Source of the DNA: Egibacteraceae bacterium
GTDB lineage: Bacteria; Actinomycetota; Nitriliruptoria; Euzebyales; Egibacteraceae
Direction of reading: 5' to 3'
Assembly: GCA_030446775.1 (NCBI GenBank)
Contig: JAUJMQ010000001.1
Coordinates: 142,497-206,496 of the forward strand
DNA length: 64,000 nt
Every line of letters starts with the position of its first letter. Within the stretch, counting starts at the first letter, position 1. The position numbers and the translations under genes are program-made. The notes below the pieces were generated by a model that had not been told where the DNA came from, ran no database searches, and worked only from the letters and a program-made list of their open reading frames with translations. Shown here one piece after another: positions 9,737 to 19,748 of this stretch.

Positions 9737-10917
9737 GTGGCGTCGCCTGCTGCACCGGAGCGTCCCGCGCCTGAGGGGCCGCGCCAGGCCCGCGACGTGA
9801 TGGCGTTCGGCCACGAGGTCGGCCGGGCGTTGTCTGACGGGCGGATCGTGGGGCGTGCCGAGCCGTTCGCGAAGGTCTTCGCGTCCAGCCGGGTGGTCAA
9901 GCGCGCCGTCGGCCTCGTCGCCTGGGGGTGCTGGAAGACATCGCCCTGGACGCCCAACTGGACGGCGACGGCCGGCTGGTGGCCGAGACCAGCGTCCGGG
10001 CCATCGCCGCGCACCTGGCGCTGAGCAAGAACACCGTCACCAAGCATCTGGCCCGGCTGCGCGAGTACGGGTTCGTGCTGCACGAGGAGCGCCGCGACGA
10101 CGGGTCCGGGCGCTGGGAGACCTGCCGCTACGTGCTGGACCCGTCGGCCTGCGTCGAGCGGTTCACCGCCACCCCCAAGCCACCGTGTCCCAAGAACTGG
10201 GACACGGCCACCGTGTCCCAATCCACGGGACACCGTGATCTGGGACGCAAAGAACAAGAAGTTGTTGTTGCTGTCGCAGAAGAACAACAACAGCCGCCGG
10301 CCGTCGCGCGGCTGACCGCGCTGGGCGTCGCCGGCGACATCGCCGCCGAGCTGGCCGCCCGCCATCCCGCTGCGGACATCGAGCGGGTCGTCGCCGCGGC
10401 TTCACGGCGTGATCTGCGCTCCCCGGCCGGCTGGGTGGTGCGGGCGCTGCGCGAGGGCTGGGACCTCGCCGCCGCGCCGGTGCCGGGCGATCCGGCGGCA
10501 CGTGAGCGGTTGGCCGTCCAGGAGGCCGCCGATCGGGTCGCCGCCGAGCAGGCCCAAGTCGAGCGGGCCCGCGCGGCCGGGTGGGCGGCGGCGATCTCGG
10601 CGGCGCTGGACGACGACCAGCTGCGCCGGGCGGTCGAGCGGGTCACGACCGTGGCGCCCGGGATCGGGCGCCGCTCGCTGCCGCTGACCCGGGCGCAGCT
10701 GGTGGCCTGGGCCGTCGACGTCGCGGCGCGTGCCGGCGGTGTGCCGCTGACCGACGCGCTGGCCGCCGACCTGGCCTCGGGAGCCGCCTCGCCCGTCCCC
10801 GCGGGTGAGTCGCGGCTGCCGTCCCCGCCGCCGTGCCCGGCGGCTCCCGTCGACCTGTGCGCGCGCCTGCGCGCCTGCCTGTCCCACCCACCCGAGCCGC
10901 AGGAGGCCCGACCGTGA
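9737..10917 (+). CDS. winged-helix replication-initiator-like protein of a mobile element (one G-run frameshift near 9924)
   Basis: RDVMAFGHEVGRALSDGRIVGRAEPFAKVFASSRVVKRAVGLVAWG(fs)VLEDIALDAQLDGDGRLVAETSVRAIAAHLALSKNTVTKHLARLREYGFVLHEERRDDGSGRWETCRYVLDP; function inferred from wHTH and context. Confidence 0.6.
10183..10295. promoter_or_regulatory. candidate replication origin inside the initiator-like gene: dyad iterons plus AT-rich tract
   Basis: CCGTGTCCCA-AGAAC-TGGGACACGG, CCGTGTCCCA-ATCCAC-GGGACACCG, TGGGACG, then aaagaacaagaagttgttgttgctgtcgcagaagaacaacaac. Confidence 0.5.
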
Positions 10918-11366
10918 CTGCCGACCGTGACCACACCCTGACCTGCCTGCAGCGGGCCGCAGCGACGCCCGGCACGACCCTGGACGAGGTCGACCGGCGG
11001 GTCGCCGCCGAGCTCGGCGTCGACGTCGGCCAGTACTTCGCCTACCTCGCCGTCGCTGAGGCGCTGGACCGCCACGCCGAGGTCCGCACCCCCGAGCAGT
11101 CCGGCGTCCCCTGGCGAGATGTTGAGGACTCCAGCCCCCTGGGGCGGGCGCAGGACCTCACTGCGGCGATCGGCTGGCGGGCCGCGACGATCTACCAGGC
11201 GACCGCGACCGGCCGGTCGGCGGACGACGCCGGTCAGCTCGCCGCCGGGATCCTGGGGTCGCTGCTGCAGTTGCGCCAGAACCTTCGCGACCTCGACAGC
11301 CTTGAGCGGCTCGGCGGCGGCGTGGACGGCCACGTCTCGTCGCGGGGGCTGGGCCGCGATGTCTGA
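10914..11366 (+). CDS. hypothetical mobile-element protein
   Basis: GTG start overlapping upstream stop; intact ORF MTADRDHTLTCLQRAAATPGTTLDEVDRRVAAELGVDVGQYFAYLAVAEAL. Confidence 0.65.
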   Translation: MTADRDHTLTCLQRAAATPGTTLDEVDRRVAAELGVDVGQYFAYLAVAEALDRHAEVRTPEQSGVPWRDVEDSSPLGRAQDLTAAIGWRAATIYQATATGRSADDAGQLAAGILGSLLQLRQNLRDLDSLERLGGGVDGHVSSRGLGRDV

Positions 11367-12015
11367 GCCCCATGAGTCCGACGCGTTCCGCAACGCCGAC
11401 GAGTTCACCGTGGCGGTCACGTACACCGTGGCCGGCGGCACCCGGGCCGGCACCGCCCAACGGCGCGCCCGCAAGGTCGCCGAGCGGCTCGCCGACACCG
11501 CCGCCCGCACGGCCGGGGTCGTCGCGGTGACCGCCAGCGCAGGCCCCAGCCGTCGCGGCGAGCTCATCGCCGGTCAGCCGGTCCGCTTCGCCGCCGCCAA
11601 CAGCGGCCCGGGCACCGTCACCGAGCCGCACCGGCTGGCCGGCTACCTCGACCCCGACCACGAACGGGCACTGCGGTCGCTGCGCGCAGCCAACCTCGCG
11701 TTCAACGAGCGGCGGCAGACCGACCGGAACCGCCGCCAGGCGGCCGGCTGCCGCAACGCCAGGCTGTCCCTGCTCGACGGGCCGGCCTCCTGCGCGTGCG
11801 TGTACTGCGACCCCGGTACGCACCTGGCCGCCCTGCACAGCGAACGCGAGCACGGCCCCAGCCCGTTCAACGCGACCCGCTGTGTCTGCGGCACGCCCGT
11901 CGGACTCGCCGCCCAGCGCTGCGCCACACACACCGACGTCGCCCTCGTCGACCTCGACGGCGACGCCCCCGAACTCCAAGCACTCGCCGCCGCGCAGCAG
12001 TACCGCCAGCCATGA
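11359..12015 (+). CDS. hypothetical mobile-element protein with Cys-rich C-terminus
   Basis: MSEPHESDAFRNADEFTVAVTYTV...CACVYCDPGTHL...CVCGTPVGLAAQRCATH; overlaps upstream gene. Confidence 0.65.
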   Translation: MSEPHESDAFRNADEFTVAVTYTVAGGTRAGTAQRRARKVAERLADTAARTAGVVAVTASAGPSRRGELIAGQPVRFAAANSGPGTVTEPHRLAGYLDPDHERALRSLRAANLAFNERRQTDRNRRQAAGCRNARLSLLDGPASCACVYCDPGTHLAALHSEREHGPSPFNATRCVCGTPVGLAAQRCATHTDVALVDLDGDAPELQALAAAQQYRQP

Positions 12016-12150
12016 CGGCCCAACGTCTCGCCGCCGCAGGGCCGTTCGCCCGCCGCGCCAGCCAAGGGCTACGACAGCGACACAGACTGGTCCCGCCGAG
12101 CACCGCGCCAACGGATACCGTCGATGAGGTAGCCGAGGGGAGGTCCTGTC

Positions 12151-12251
12151 CATGCCGCTGTATGAAGTCAACGGCGAAGCACTCAAGCGTGGTCGAGGTC
12201 GCGCAGTACGCAGCTCTCGACATGTATGAGCGCGACGATCTGCAGCGCTGT
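12151..12251 (+). pseudogene. N-terminal remnant of an MPLYEV-type (NucS-like/DUF4268-like) nuclease family protein
   Basis: MPLYEVNGEALKR(fs)VEVAQYAALDMYERDDLQR then truncated. Confidence 0.4.
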
Positions 12252-12379
12252 TGATGGTCGCCCCGAAGAAACAGAATTGCCCGGGCCGTTTCCACCGCCT
12301 CCGACGCCGTCCACCGGACCCCTCGAAAAAGGAAGCGCAGCCAGCTCTCCCAGTCGCCGCGCTATCGAGCCCGGCACGC

Positions 12380-12790
12380 CCGGGCTCTATCCAGTTCTTG
12401 CTACGCCGGAACTCACGGGGGTCCTTCTCCCGGCCGCGTCCCGTGAGGAGCAGTTCGGCGTGGATCTCCCTCAAGCGACGCAGGGAGAGCGGAAGCTCAG
12501 CCATGCGGTCGGACCGTGGTTCATGGCTCTGACGTAGTTGACAACCTCTTCGACGTCTCCGGGCAGACCAGGCTTCCCAGGGTCGAGCTCGAGCGCGAGG
12601 ACGTCGTCGAGGGTCGACTGGTCCCCTCGATCTGCGATGACAAGACAGCCTCGCGCCGGACGTACATCGCGACGAACAGGTCGGGTTAGGAATCGTCGGC
12701 GTCACGCCATCCAAGCGGCCCAGCGCATCGGCCGCTGCTACATATAGCAGTGGGTCGCCGTGCGGGATTCCATTTGCAGGACGCTTCAAT
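12380..12790 (-). pseudogene. Fic/DOC-family protein remnant lacking the catalytic C-terminus
   Basis: DALGRLDGV / LFVAMYVRREAVLSSQIEGT / MAELPLSLRRLREIHAELLLTGRGREKDPREFRRSKNWI in different minus frames; ends before HPFxxGNGR. Confidence 0.7.
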
Positions 12791-12842
12791 ACTGTCGGGT
12801 CAGACAGGACAGGGGCTTTGCTCGAACCTTGCCCGCTCACTC

Positions 12843-12856
12843 GCCATATGTATGGC
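12843..12856. promoter_or_regulatory. palindrome GCCATA-TG-TATGGC upstream of vapB
   Basis: perfect 6-bp arms; half-site gccatat repeats at the vapB start codon (12874-12880). Confidence 0.55.
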
Positions 12857-12877
12857 TGCGTGCTACTGTACAGCCAT

Positions 12878-13123
12878 ATGAAGACCACGTTGAACCTCGA
12901 TGATGAGCTGCTGCGGCGGGCGAAGCAGCGCGCGGCCGCGCGGGGAACCACGCTGACTGCGCTGGTTGAAGCGGGGTTGCGGGCGGCGCTTGCCGATCCG
13001 CCCCGCGCCCAGCCCGCCGTGCTCAACTTCCCGACCTTTCGCGGTGAGACTCCGCCGGTTGTGGACCCGGCCGACCGGGCCGCCCTCTACGACGTGATGG
13101 GGGTTCGGGAGCCCCTGGCGTGA
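12878..13123 (+). CDS. VapB-type antitoxin
   Basis: MKTTLNLDDELLRRAKQRAAARGTTLTALVEAGLRAAL. Confidence 0.85.
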   Translation: MKTTLNLDDELLRRAKQRAAARGTTLTALVEAGLRAALADPPRAQPAVLNFPTFRGETPPVVDPADRAALYDVMGVREPLA

Positions 13124-13545
13124 TCGCGGTCGACACCAACGTCCTCATCTATGCCCACCGTGAGGAGATGGAGCAACACCATGCCGGGCGGCGGGCACTT
13201 GCAGCGCTGGCAGAAGGGGAGGAGCCCTGGGCCGTCCCCGTCTTCGTGGTCAGCGAGTTCCTCCGCGTGGTGACGCATCCGCGTGTGTTCCGGACGCCGA
13301 CCCCAGCGCCACAGGCCGTAGCCGCGCTGGAAGGGCTGTTCGAGAACCCGACGTTGCGGGTGCTGCACCCTGGCGAGCGGTTCTGGCCCTTGCTGCGCGC
13401 CACCATCGAGGAGGGTCATGCACGCGGTGACCTCGTGCTCGACGCCGGCATCGTGGCGTTGTGTCGCGAGCACGGCGTTACGACCATCCTGTCCGCCGAC
13501 CGTGACTTCCGGCGCTTTCCCTCGATCTCGTTTCGACCCTTGTGA
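13120..13545 (+). CDS. VapC-type PIN-domain toxin
   Basis: MIAVDTNVLIYAHREEMEQHHAGRRAL...HARGDLVLDAGIVALCREHGVTTILSADRDFRRFP; overlaps vapB. Confidence 0.9.
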   Translation: MIAVDTNVLIYAHREEMEQHHAGRRALAALAEGEEPWAVPVFVVSEFLRVVTHPRVFRTPTPAPQAVAALEGLFENPTLRVLHPGERFWPLLRATIEEGHARGDLVLDAGIVALCREHGVTTILSADRDFRRFPSISFRPL

Positions 13546-13801
13546 CGAGTCCACGCTGCCGAACCGTGAATAGCAGGTTGGCTATCGTCGCCCGAGCCAA
13601 TCGACCAGCGCGTGCCACCTGGAAGGTCGCGCCGCGATTCTCGGGGTGCACCGGCGTGCCGCCGGCATCACCGATGACGCACCGCCCTCGGCCGGTGCCC
13701 TTGGACCCGCCTCGCGGCCGCCGCAAAGCCGGGCTGCGCCGCCTCGACGACCTCGCCTGCCACCGGCAGCCCGATCGGGGGAGGCCCGGCGCGGCCCCCG
13801 T

Positions 13802-13882
13802 CTGAGTGACCCAACGGTCCAGCGACGACTCGTACATGTCCAACCGGGAGACCTGCGCGATCGGCCGGCCGGTGTCGAGCAA
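13802..13882 (-). pseudogene. possible IS3-family OrfA fragment
   Basis: MLDTGRPIAQVSRLDMYESSLDRWVTQ resembles IS3 OrfA helix-turn-helix. Confidence 0.3.
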
Positions 13883-14037
13883 CGGCTACCGGCGGGTCGA
13901 CACCGAGCTGGGCCGCCAAGGCGTGGCGGCCGGCTTGGAGTTGGTGCGGGCGTTGATGCGCGCGGAGGGGCCCGGTGGCTTTGCCGGCTGGCGCCACGGG
14001 GATGCCCGCCAGCTCGTCGGGCTCACCGTTTCTCTCG

Positions 14038-15768
14038 TCAGGCGAGAAGGTAGCGGCGGTTGAGCGGCACCTCGTCGACAGGGTCGACGGCGAGGACCCG
14101 GCCCTGGAGGCGGACCGTGCCGTCGGCGGGGTCGATCTCGATCGGCGCGACGCTGTGGTGGGCGTAGAGGTCGCTGCGCTGCAACCCACGCGTGCCTCGC
14201 ACGGCGACCAGGCGGCGGCGGGTCCCGAGGCGTGCCGCGATGCCTTCGTCGAGGGAGAGCTGGGACACGAACGTCGTCCCCAGCAACGCTCCCGCGTTGC
14301 CCGTGGCCCCCCAGTGGGCGCCGTAGGTCGTGGGCTGGCTGCCCTCGACCGCGGCGTTGCCCTCGCCCAGCGCTCCCCAGGTCTCGAAGCCGCACTTGAA
14401 GACCAGGTCGGGCTTGACGCCGAAGTGGCTGGGACGCCACACCACGATGTCGGCCAGCCGGCCGGGGGCCAGGCTGCCCACCTCCTCGCTGATGCCGTGG
14501 ACGATCGCCGGCTCGAGGGTGTACTTGGCGAGATAGCGCAGCACCCGCTCGTTGTCGTCCGGGCCGAGCGGGTCGTCAGGCGCGGACGGAGGCGGCGTCA
14601 TCCTCCTGAGCGTCGCAGCGTGCTCCCAGCCTTCCCCGGCGGCGCTCGCGCGCCAGCGCTTCATCACGTCGCACAGCTGCCAGGTGCGCCTGATCGTCTC
14701 GCCCATGCGGCCGACGCCTTGCGAGTCGCTGTTGGTGATCGCGATGGCGCCGAGTTCGTGCAGCGGGCCTTCCGCCGCCATCGTCGCGGCGTGCACACGC
14801 TCGTCGACTGCTGACACGTCCTGCGGCAACCCGGGGTCACCACCGTGGACGGCGAGGATCATGTCGCGGTGCTCGGCCGCGGTCGCGCGGGCGAACGGCA
14901 GCGTCGGGGTGGTCGACGAGCAGATCACACTCCGCTCCGTCGTGAGCAGCAGGTTGTCCGGCGGGTGGCCTCCGGCGGAGCCTTCGACGTGGTAGGCGTG
15001 CACGGTGCGCCCGGCGATGGCGGCGACGGTGTCGTCGACCTCGCACGACTCGTTGAGCCCGTCGGTGTGCAGGCAGACGGCGACGTCGTGGGCGTCCGCC
15101 GACCGCAACGCCGCGTCGAGCACGTCGGGGTAGGCGCCGTAGTCCTCGTGCACCTTCAGTCCCACGGCCCCGGTGGCGAGCACGGGCTCCGACGTCGCCG
15201 GGTCGGCGGTTCGCGCGCACGCCTGCAGGCCGATGTTGACCGGCGCGGTCTCCATCGCCGCGAGCATGCGCAGCATGCCGAACGGCGGCTCCTCGAAGCC
15301 GGCGGTGATCAGTGTGGTGACCCCGGCCGAGAGCGCCGCGGGCAGCAGGCGGGGCGTCGGCAGGTGCACGTGGCTGTCCACGCCACCCGCCGTGGCGATC
15401 CTCCCGTAGGCCGGAAACGGGTAGGTCGACGGACCGACCTCCAGGTCCGCACCCGGGCCCACGCGCCCGATCCCGACGACGCGGCCGTCCTTGACGCCGA
15501 TGTTGGTCTTGCGCACGCCCAGGAGCGGGTCGATCAGCAGCACCCCGAGGAACACAAATTCCAGCTCGCTGCCCGGTGCCGGCCGGTCGGACTGGAGCAT
15601 CCGCGACCGCAGGTTCCTGCCGAAGCCGAACAGTGGCTCGTCGCCGTAACCGACGTCGTCCGCCTCGACGCGCACCACCAGGCTCGTGTCACCCAGCCGG
15701 ACCCGGTCGCCGGTGGTGGGGCCGTACCGGCGGGCGTACTCATCACGACTGAGACGGGCCACCCGCAT
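14038..15768 (-). CDS. ureC: urease alpha subunit (divergent)
   Basis: RRYGPTTGDRVRLGDT, GGVDSHVHL, AVGLKVHEDYG, CLHTDGLNES, HAYHVEGSAGGHPPD, NSDSQGVGRMGE; flap reads LAVHGGDP rather than MVCHHLDP. Confidence 0.93.
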   Translation of the reverse strand: MRVARLSRDEYARRYGPTTGDRVRLGDTSLVVRVEADDVGYGDEPLFGFGRNLRSRMLQSDRPAPGSELEFVFLGVLLIDPLLGVRKTNIGVKDGRVVGIGRVGPGADLEVGPSTYPFPAYGRIATAGGVDSHVHLPTPRLLPAALSAGVTTLITAGFEEPPFGMLRMLAAMETAPVNIGLQACARTADPATSEPVLATGAVGLKVHEDYGAYPDVLDAALRSADAHDVAVCLHTDGLNESCEVDDTVAAIAGRTVHAYHVEGSAGGHPPDNLLLTTERSVICSSTTPTLPFARATAAEHRDMILAVHGGDPGLPQDVSAVDERVHAATMAAEGPLHELGAIAITNSDSQGVGRMGETIRRTWQLCDVMKRWRASAAGEGWEHAATLRRMTPPPSAPDDPLGPDDNERVLRYLAKYTLEPAIVHGISEEVGSLAPGRLADIVVWRPSHFGVKPDLVFKCGFETWGALGEGNAAVEGSQPTTYGAHWGATGNAGALLGTTFVSQLSLDEGIAARLGTRRRLVAVRGTRGLQRSDLYAHHSVAPIEIDPADGTVRLQGRVLAVDPVDEVPLNRRYLLA

Positions 15769-16027
15769 CCTCCCTGCCGGCGACGAGCGCGACGTCGAGC
15801 GTCTCGCCCGGGCCCCAGCGCACGAGCTCGCCCGCCGGCACGTGCAGGTGGTATCCGCGCGCCACGCCGCGGTCGAACGACAGGCGCGGGTTCACCTGGT
15901 CGAACGGAAAGTGGGACGACACCCGCACGACGCGCGCCGAGGTGTTCGTCACGGTGACGGTCACGGTCCGGCGGTTCGCGTAGAGCTCGATGTCACCGCT
16001 TTGGCAGCGGATGCCGCCGATCTTCAT
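15743..16027 (-). CDS. ureB: urease beta subunit (short)
   Basis: MKIGGIRCQSGDIELYANRRTVTVTVTNTSARVVRVSSHFPFDQVNPRLSFDRGVARGYHLHVPAGELVRWGPGETLDVALV. Confidence 0.85.
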   Translation of the reverse strand: MKIGGIRCQSGDIELYANRRTVTVTVTNTSARVVRVSSHFPFDQVNPRLSFDRGVARGYHLHVPAGELVRWGPGETLDVALVAGREDAGGPSQS

Positions 16028-16341
16028 CGCGTCGACCCCCCGTTGATCGGATCGCGCAGCACGACCAACCGCGTGCCCTCGTCGAGCAGCACCTCGGCGC
16101 GCACCTCGGTGACGATGTCCGCCACGCCGTCGAGCACGTCGTCGGGCGTCACGGCCGCCAGTCCCGACTCGACGATCTCGGAGTAGGGGCAGCCTTCCCG
16201 TGCCGCCCAGTGCAGGGCATCGACCATCAGCGCGGTCGCCTCGGGAGCGTTCAGCCGCAGACCGCGGTCGCGTGTTCGCCGCGCGAGCTCGGCGGTGGCG
16301 AAGACCAGCAGCCGTTGCTGCTCGGTCGGGGTGAGGTCCAT
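16024..16341 (-). CDS. ureA: urease gamma subunit
   Basis: MDLTPTEQQRLLVFATAELARRTRDRGLRLNAPEATALMVDALHWAAREGCPYSEIVESG. Confidence 0.9.
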   Translation of the reverse strand: MDLTPTEQQRLLVFATAELARRTRDRGLRLNAPEATALMVDALHWAAREGCPYSEIVESGLAAVTPDDVLDGVADIVTEVRAEVLLDEGTRLVVLRDPINGGSTR

Positions 16342-16522
16342 CGCGCGGTGCCCTCCCGCAGCTCCTGACCCGGCGCGGCGTTCCTGCGTCAGCCGGGCCG
16401 GCGCACCATAACCGCCTTTCCGGCACATGGCCTCCCTCCTGGCGGCCAGCGCAACGGCGACGGGACGACGTTGCGCAGTGGTCCACCTGAGCGTCAGCCC
16501 GTACAGCGGGTAGGGACTCCCC

Positions 16523-19472
16523 ATGCCGGCGAACCCCTTCCTCCGCCGCGAGTGGCGCGCGCCACGGCTCCGGGCGCGGGACGCGGCGCGCATCGCCCGC
16601 GAGGCGTTCGACGTCTCAGGCGACGCCGAGGACGTCGGAAGCCACCAAGACCAGAACTTCCGCATCAGCGGCCCGGCCGGCACGTACGTGCTCAAGATCG
16701 CCAACCCCGCCTTCGGCTGCGAGGAGCTGGACCTGCAGAACCAGGCGATGCACCACGCCGCGGCTCGTCTATGTGGGATGGTCCAGGTTCCGCTGCCGGA
16801 CCGTGACGGGCAGGAGATCAGCACGTTCGACCATGACGGTCGCGAGTACCACGCACGGCTGCTGACCTACCTGTCCGGCGTGCCCCTACGCGCGTTCGGC
16901 TATCTCGCCCCGTCGGTCCTGCGCGATGCCGGTCGGGTCGCCGGGCAGGTGGCCGCCGCGCTCGGCACGTTCACCCATCCGGCGGCGGACCGGGTGCTGG
17001 CGTGGGACGTGCAGCGACTCACCGACGTGGTGGACGCATTCGCTCCGTACATCCGCCACCCCGAGCACCGGGGCGCTGATCGAGCGCACGTACGAGGCGG
17101 CCGCGTCGCGCCGGCTGAGCGACCTCGCAATCGACCTGCGTCGCCAGGTCATCCACGGTGACGTCAGCGACTGGAACCTGCTCGCTGCCACCGACACCTC
17201 GGGGCGACCACGCCTGTGCGGGCTGCTCGACTTCGGTGACGTGACCCGCTCCTGGCTGGCCGCCGAGTGCGCGGTGCCGGCGGTCGCAGCCGTGGAGCAC
17301 CAGCCGGGGAGCGCCCTGCAGGGCGCTGTCGAGGTGGTCCGCGGCTTTCACTCGGAGATGCCGCTGCTCGACGTCGAGGTGGCCGCTCTGCCGGCGCTCA
17401 TCGCGGCGCGCGCCATCCTCAGCGCGCTCGGCTGCGAGCAGCAGGCGGTGGTCGAGCCCGACAACCCCTATGCCCTCGAGTCGGTCGACGGCGCGTGGTC
17501 GCGTCTGGCGGCGGTCGCCGCCATCCCGTTCCCCCTGGCGCATGCCGCCTTCGCCTCCGCCTGCGGCTTCGCGCTGCCCGCGGCCCCGCTCCCCCGACCG
17601 GCGGCCCCGCTGCTGAGCGGATGGGACGACCGGGCCACGTCGGTCCTGGACCTGTCCGTCGCGACCGAGATGCTCGACTTCGGAGCCTGGCGTGATCCGG
17701 ACGCCGTGGCGGCCGCGATCGCCGCCCGCCAGCAGTCGCCGGCGGCCATTCCCGTGGCCTTGCACGGGGAACGCCGCATCACCGCGGGCGGTGACCCCAC
17801 CGTCGACGAGCCGAGCACCGTGCACCTCGGCACCGACCTCTTCGTCGCCGCGGGCACGCCGGTGCTGGCGCCGGTGCCCGGGCGGGTGCTGCGCGTCGGC
17901 ACGCGCGAGGTCGTCGTCGCGACCGGCGGCGATCTCGTCCTGCGCCTCGGCGGCATCACGCCGGCGGTCGGCACCGCCCACTGGCTCGAGCCGGGGGCCG
18001 TCGTGGGGACTGTGGCCGCCCGCCGGCCCGGCGCGTCGCTGCCTGCCCACGTTCACGTGCAACTGGCGCGGCAGCATCTCGAAGAGCTGCCCGACGACGC
18101 GCCGGCGTCCCTCGCGTCGGCGTGGTTGCAGCTGTGCCCGGACCCCGCGCCGCTCCTGGGGCTGGCGCCCGCCGGAACCGGCCGGCCGCAGCCGGAGGCG
18201 GTGCTGGCCCGACGCCTGCGGTTCCTCGCCAGCCCGTACGCGCTGTACTACGAGCCAGACCCGCCCCGGATCGAGCGCGGCTGGCGGCAGTGGCTGTACG
18301 ACGCCGACGGACGTCCCTACCTCGACGTCATCAACAACATCGCGGTCGTGGGCCACAGCCATCCGCGCATCGAGGCCGCCGCGGCCCGGCAGCTACGCCT
18401 GGTCAATGTGAACTCGCGCTTTCTGTACGAGGCCATCGGCCGCTTCACCGAGCGCCTCGTCGCACTGGTGCCCGCCCCGCTGGACACGGTCTTCCTCGTC
18501 AACTCCGGCTCGGAGGCCAACGACCTCGCCCTGCAGCTGGCACGGCGCGCGACCGGACAGCGAGACGTCGTCTGCTTCCAAGGTGCCTACCACGGGTGGA
18601 CGGCCGCGACGAACGTGTTGATGACGGGCGCGGACAGGACGGGCGCGGTGCATCCGGCCCACCAGTTGGTGAAGCCGAACAGCTACAACGGCCCCTACCG
18701 GCGCGGCGACCCTGCCACCGTCGACCGCTACGCGGACGAGGCGTGCGCCGAGATCGAGCGGATGGTGGCCCAGGGCCGCCCGCCGGGAGCATTCCTGTGC
18801 GAACCGCTCCTGGGCAACTCGGGCGGGGTGACGCTTCCCGACCGGTACCTCGAACGCGTCTACGCGGCGGTACGCAAGGCCGGTGGCGTCTGCATCGCCG
18901 ACGAGGTCCAGGTCGGCTACGGGCGTCTGGGCCGCCACTTCTGGGCCTTCGAGCAGCAGGGCGTCGTCCCCGACATCCTGACGATCGCGAAGTCGGTGGG
19001 GAACGGCTACCCGGTCGCCGCCGTCATCACGACACGGGCGATCGCCGATCAGTTCCGGCAGCCCGAGCGCTCGTTCTTCGCGTCCGTCGCAGGGACCCCG
19101 GTCGCCTGTGAAGTCGGCTTGGCCGTTCTCGACGTCATGGATGACGAGGGTCTCCAGCACAACGCGATGGTGGTCGGCGACCACCTGCAATCACGGCTCG
19201 AACCGATCGTTGCGGAGCACCCGCTCGCCGGTGCGAGCCACGGCATCGGGCTGTACCGCGGCATCGAACTGGTCCGCGACGGCGATCCCGACCGTCCGGC
19301 GAGCGAGGAAGCAGCGGCCATCTGCGAGCGCATGCGCGGGCTCGGGGTCATCGTGCAGCCGACCGGCGACTTCTCGAACGTCCTCAAGGTGAAGCCGCCG
19401 CTGTGCATCACCACCGACGACATCGACTTCCTCGTCGACGCCCTCGAGCGGACGTTGACCGGCGGGTGGTAG
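16523..19472 (+). CDS. APH-type kinase / M23 peptidase-like / class-III aminotransferase-fold PLP enzyme fusion (one +G frameshift near 17070)
   Basis: Kinase: VIHGDVSDWNLL...GLLDFGDV; M23: HLGTD...HVHVQL; PLP: VNSGSEANDLALQLARRATGQ, YHGW, DEVQVGYGRLG, IAKSVGNGYPVAAV. Confidence 0.88.
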
Positions 19473-19748
19473 CGGCCCGCGGCGCGTCCGGTCGAGCCGG
19501 CGGCGACAGGGGTTCATCGCTGCGGTAGAGCCTCTCCCCGCCAGGTAGAGGAGACCCGGGCGAGGTGCTCCGCCCCCTGCGTGACCAGCACGTCCCGCGA
19601 AGATCCCGGCTCGCTCGCGCAGCCGCTTCGGCGACGACCGCACGGTCGATCATCCACGGGCCGCGCCCGGGTCACGAGCCGCCATCCGGTTCGCGCATCG
19701 CGTCCGCCGATCGAATGGGCCGTCGGCGGCCGGCGGTAGCCTGCGGCG

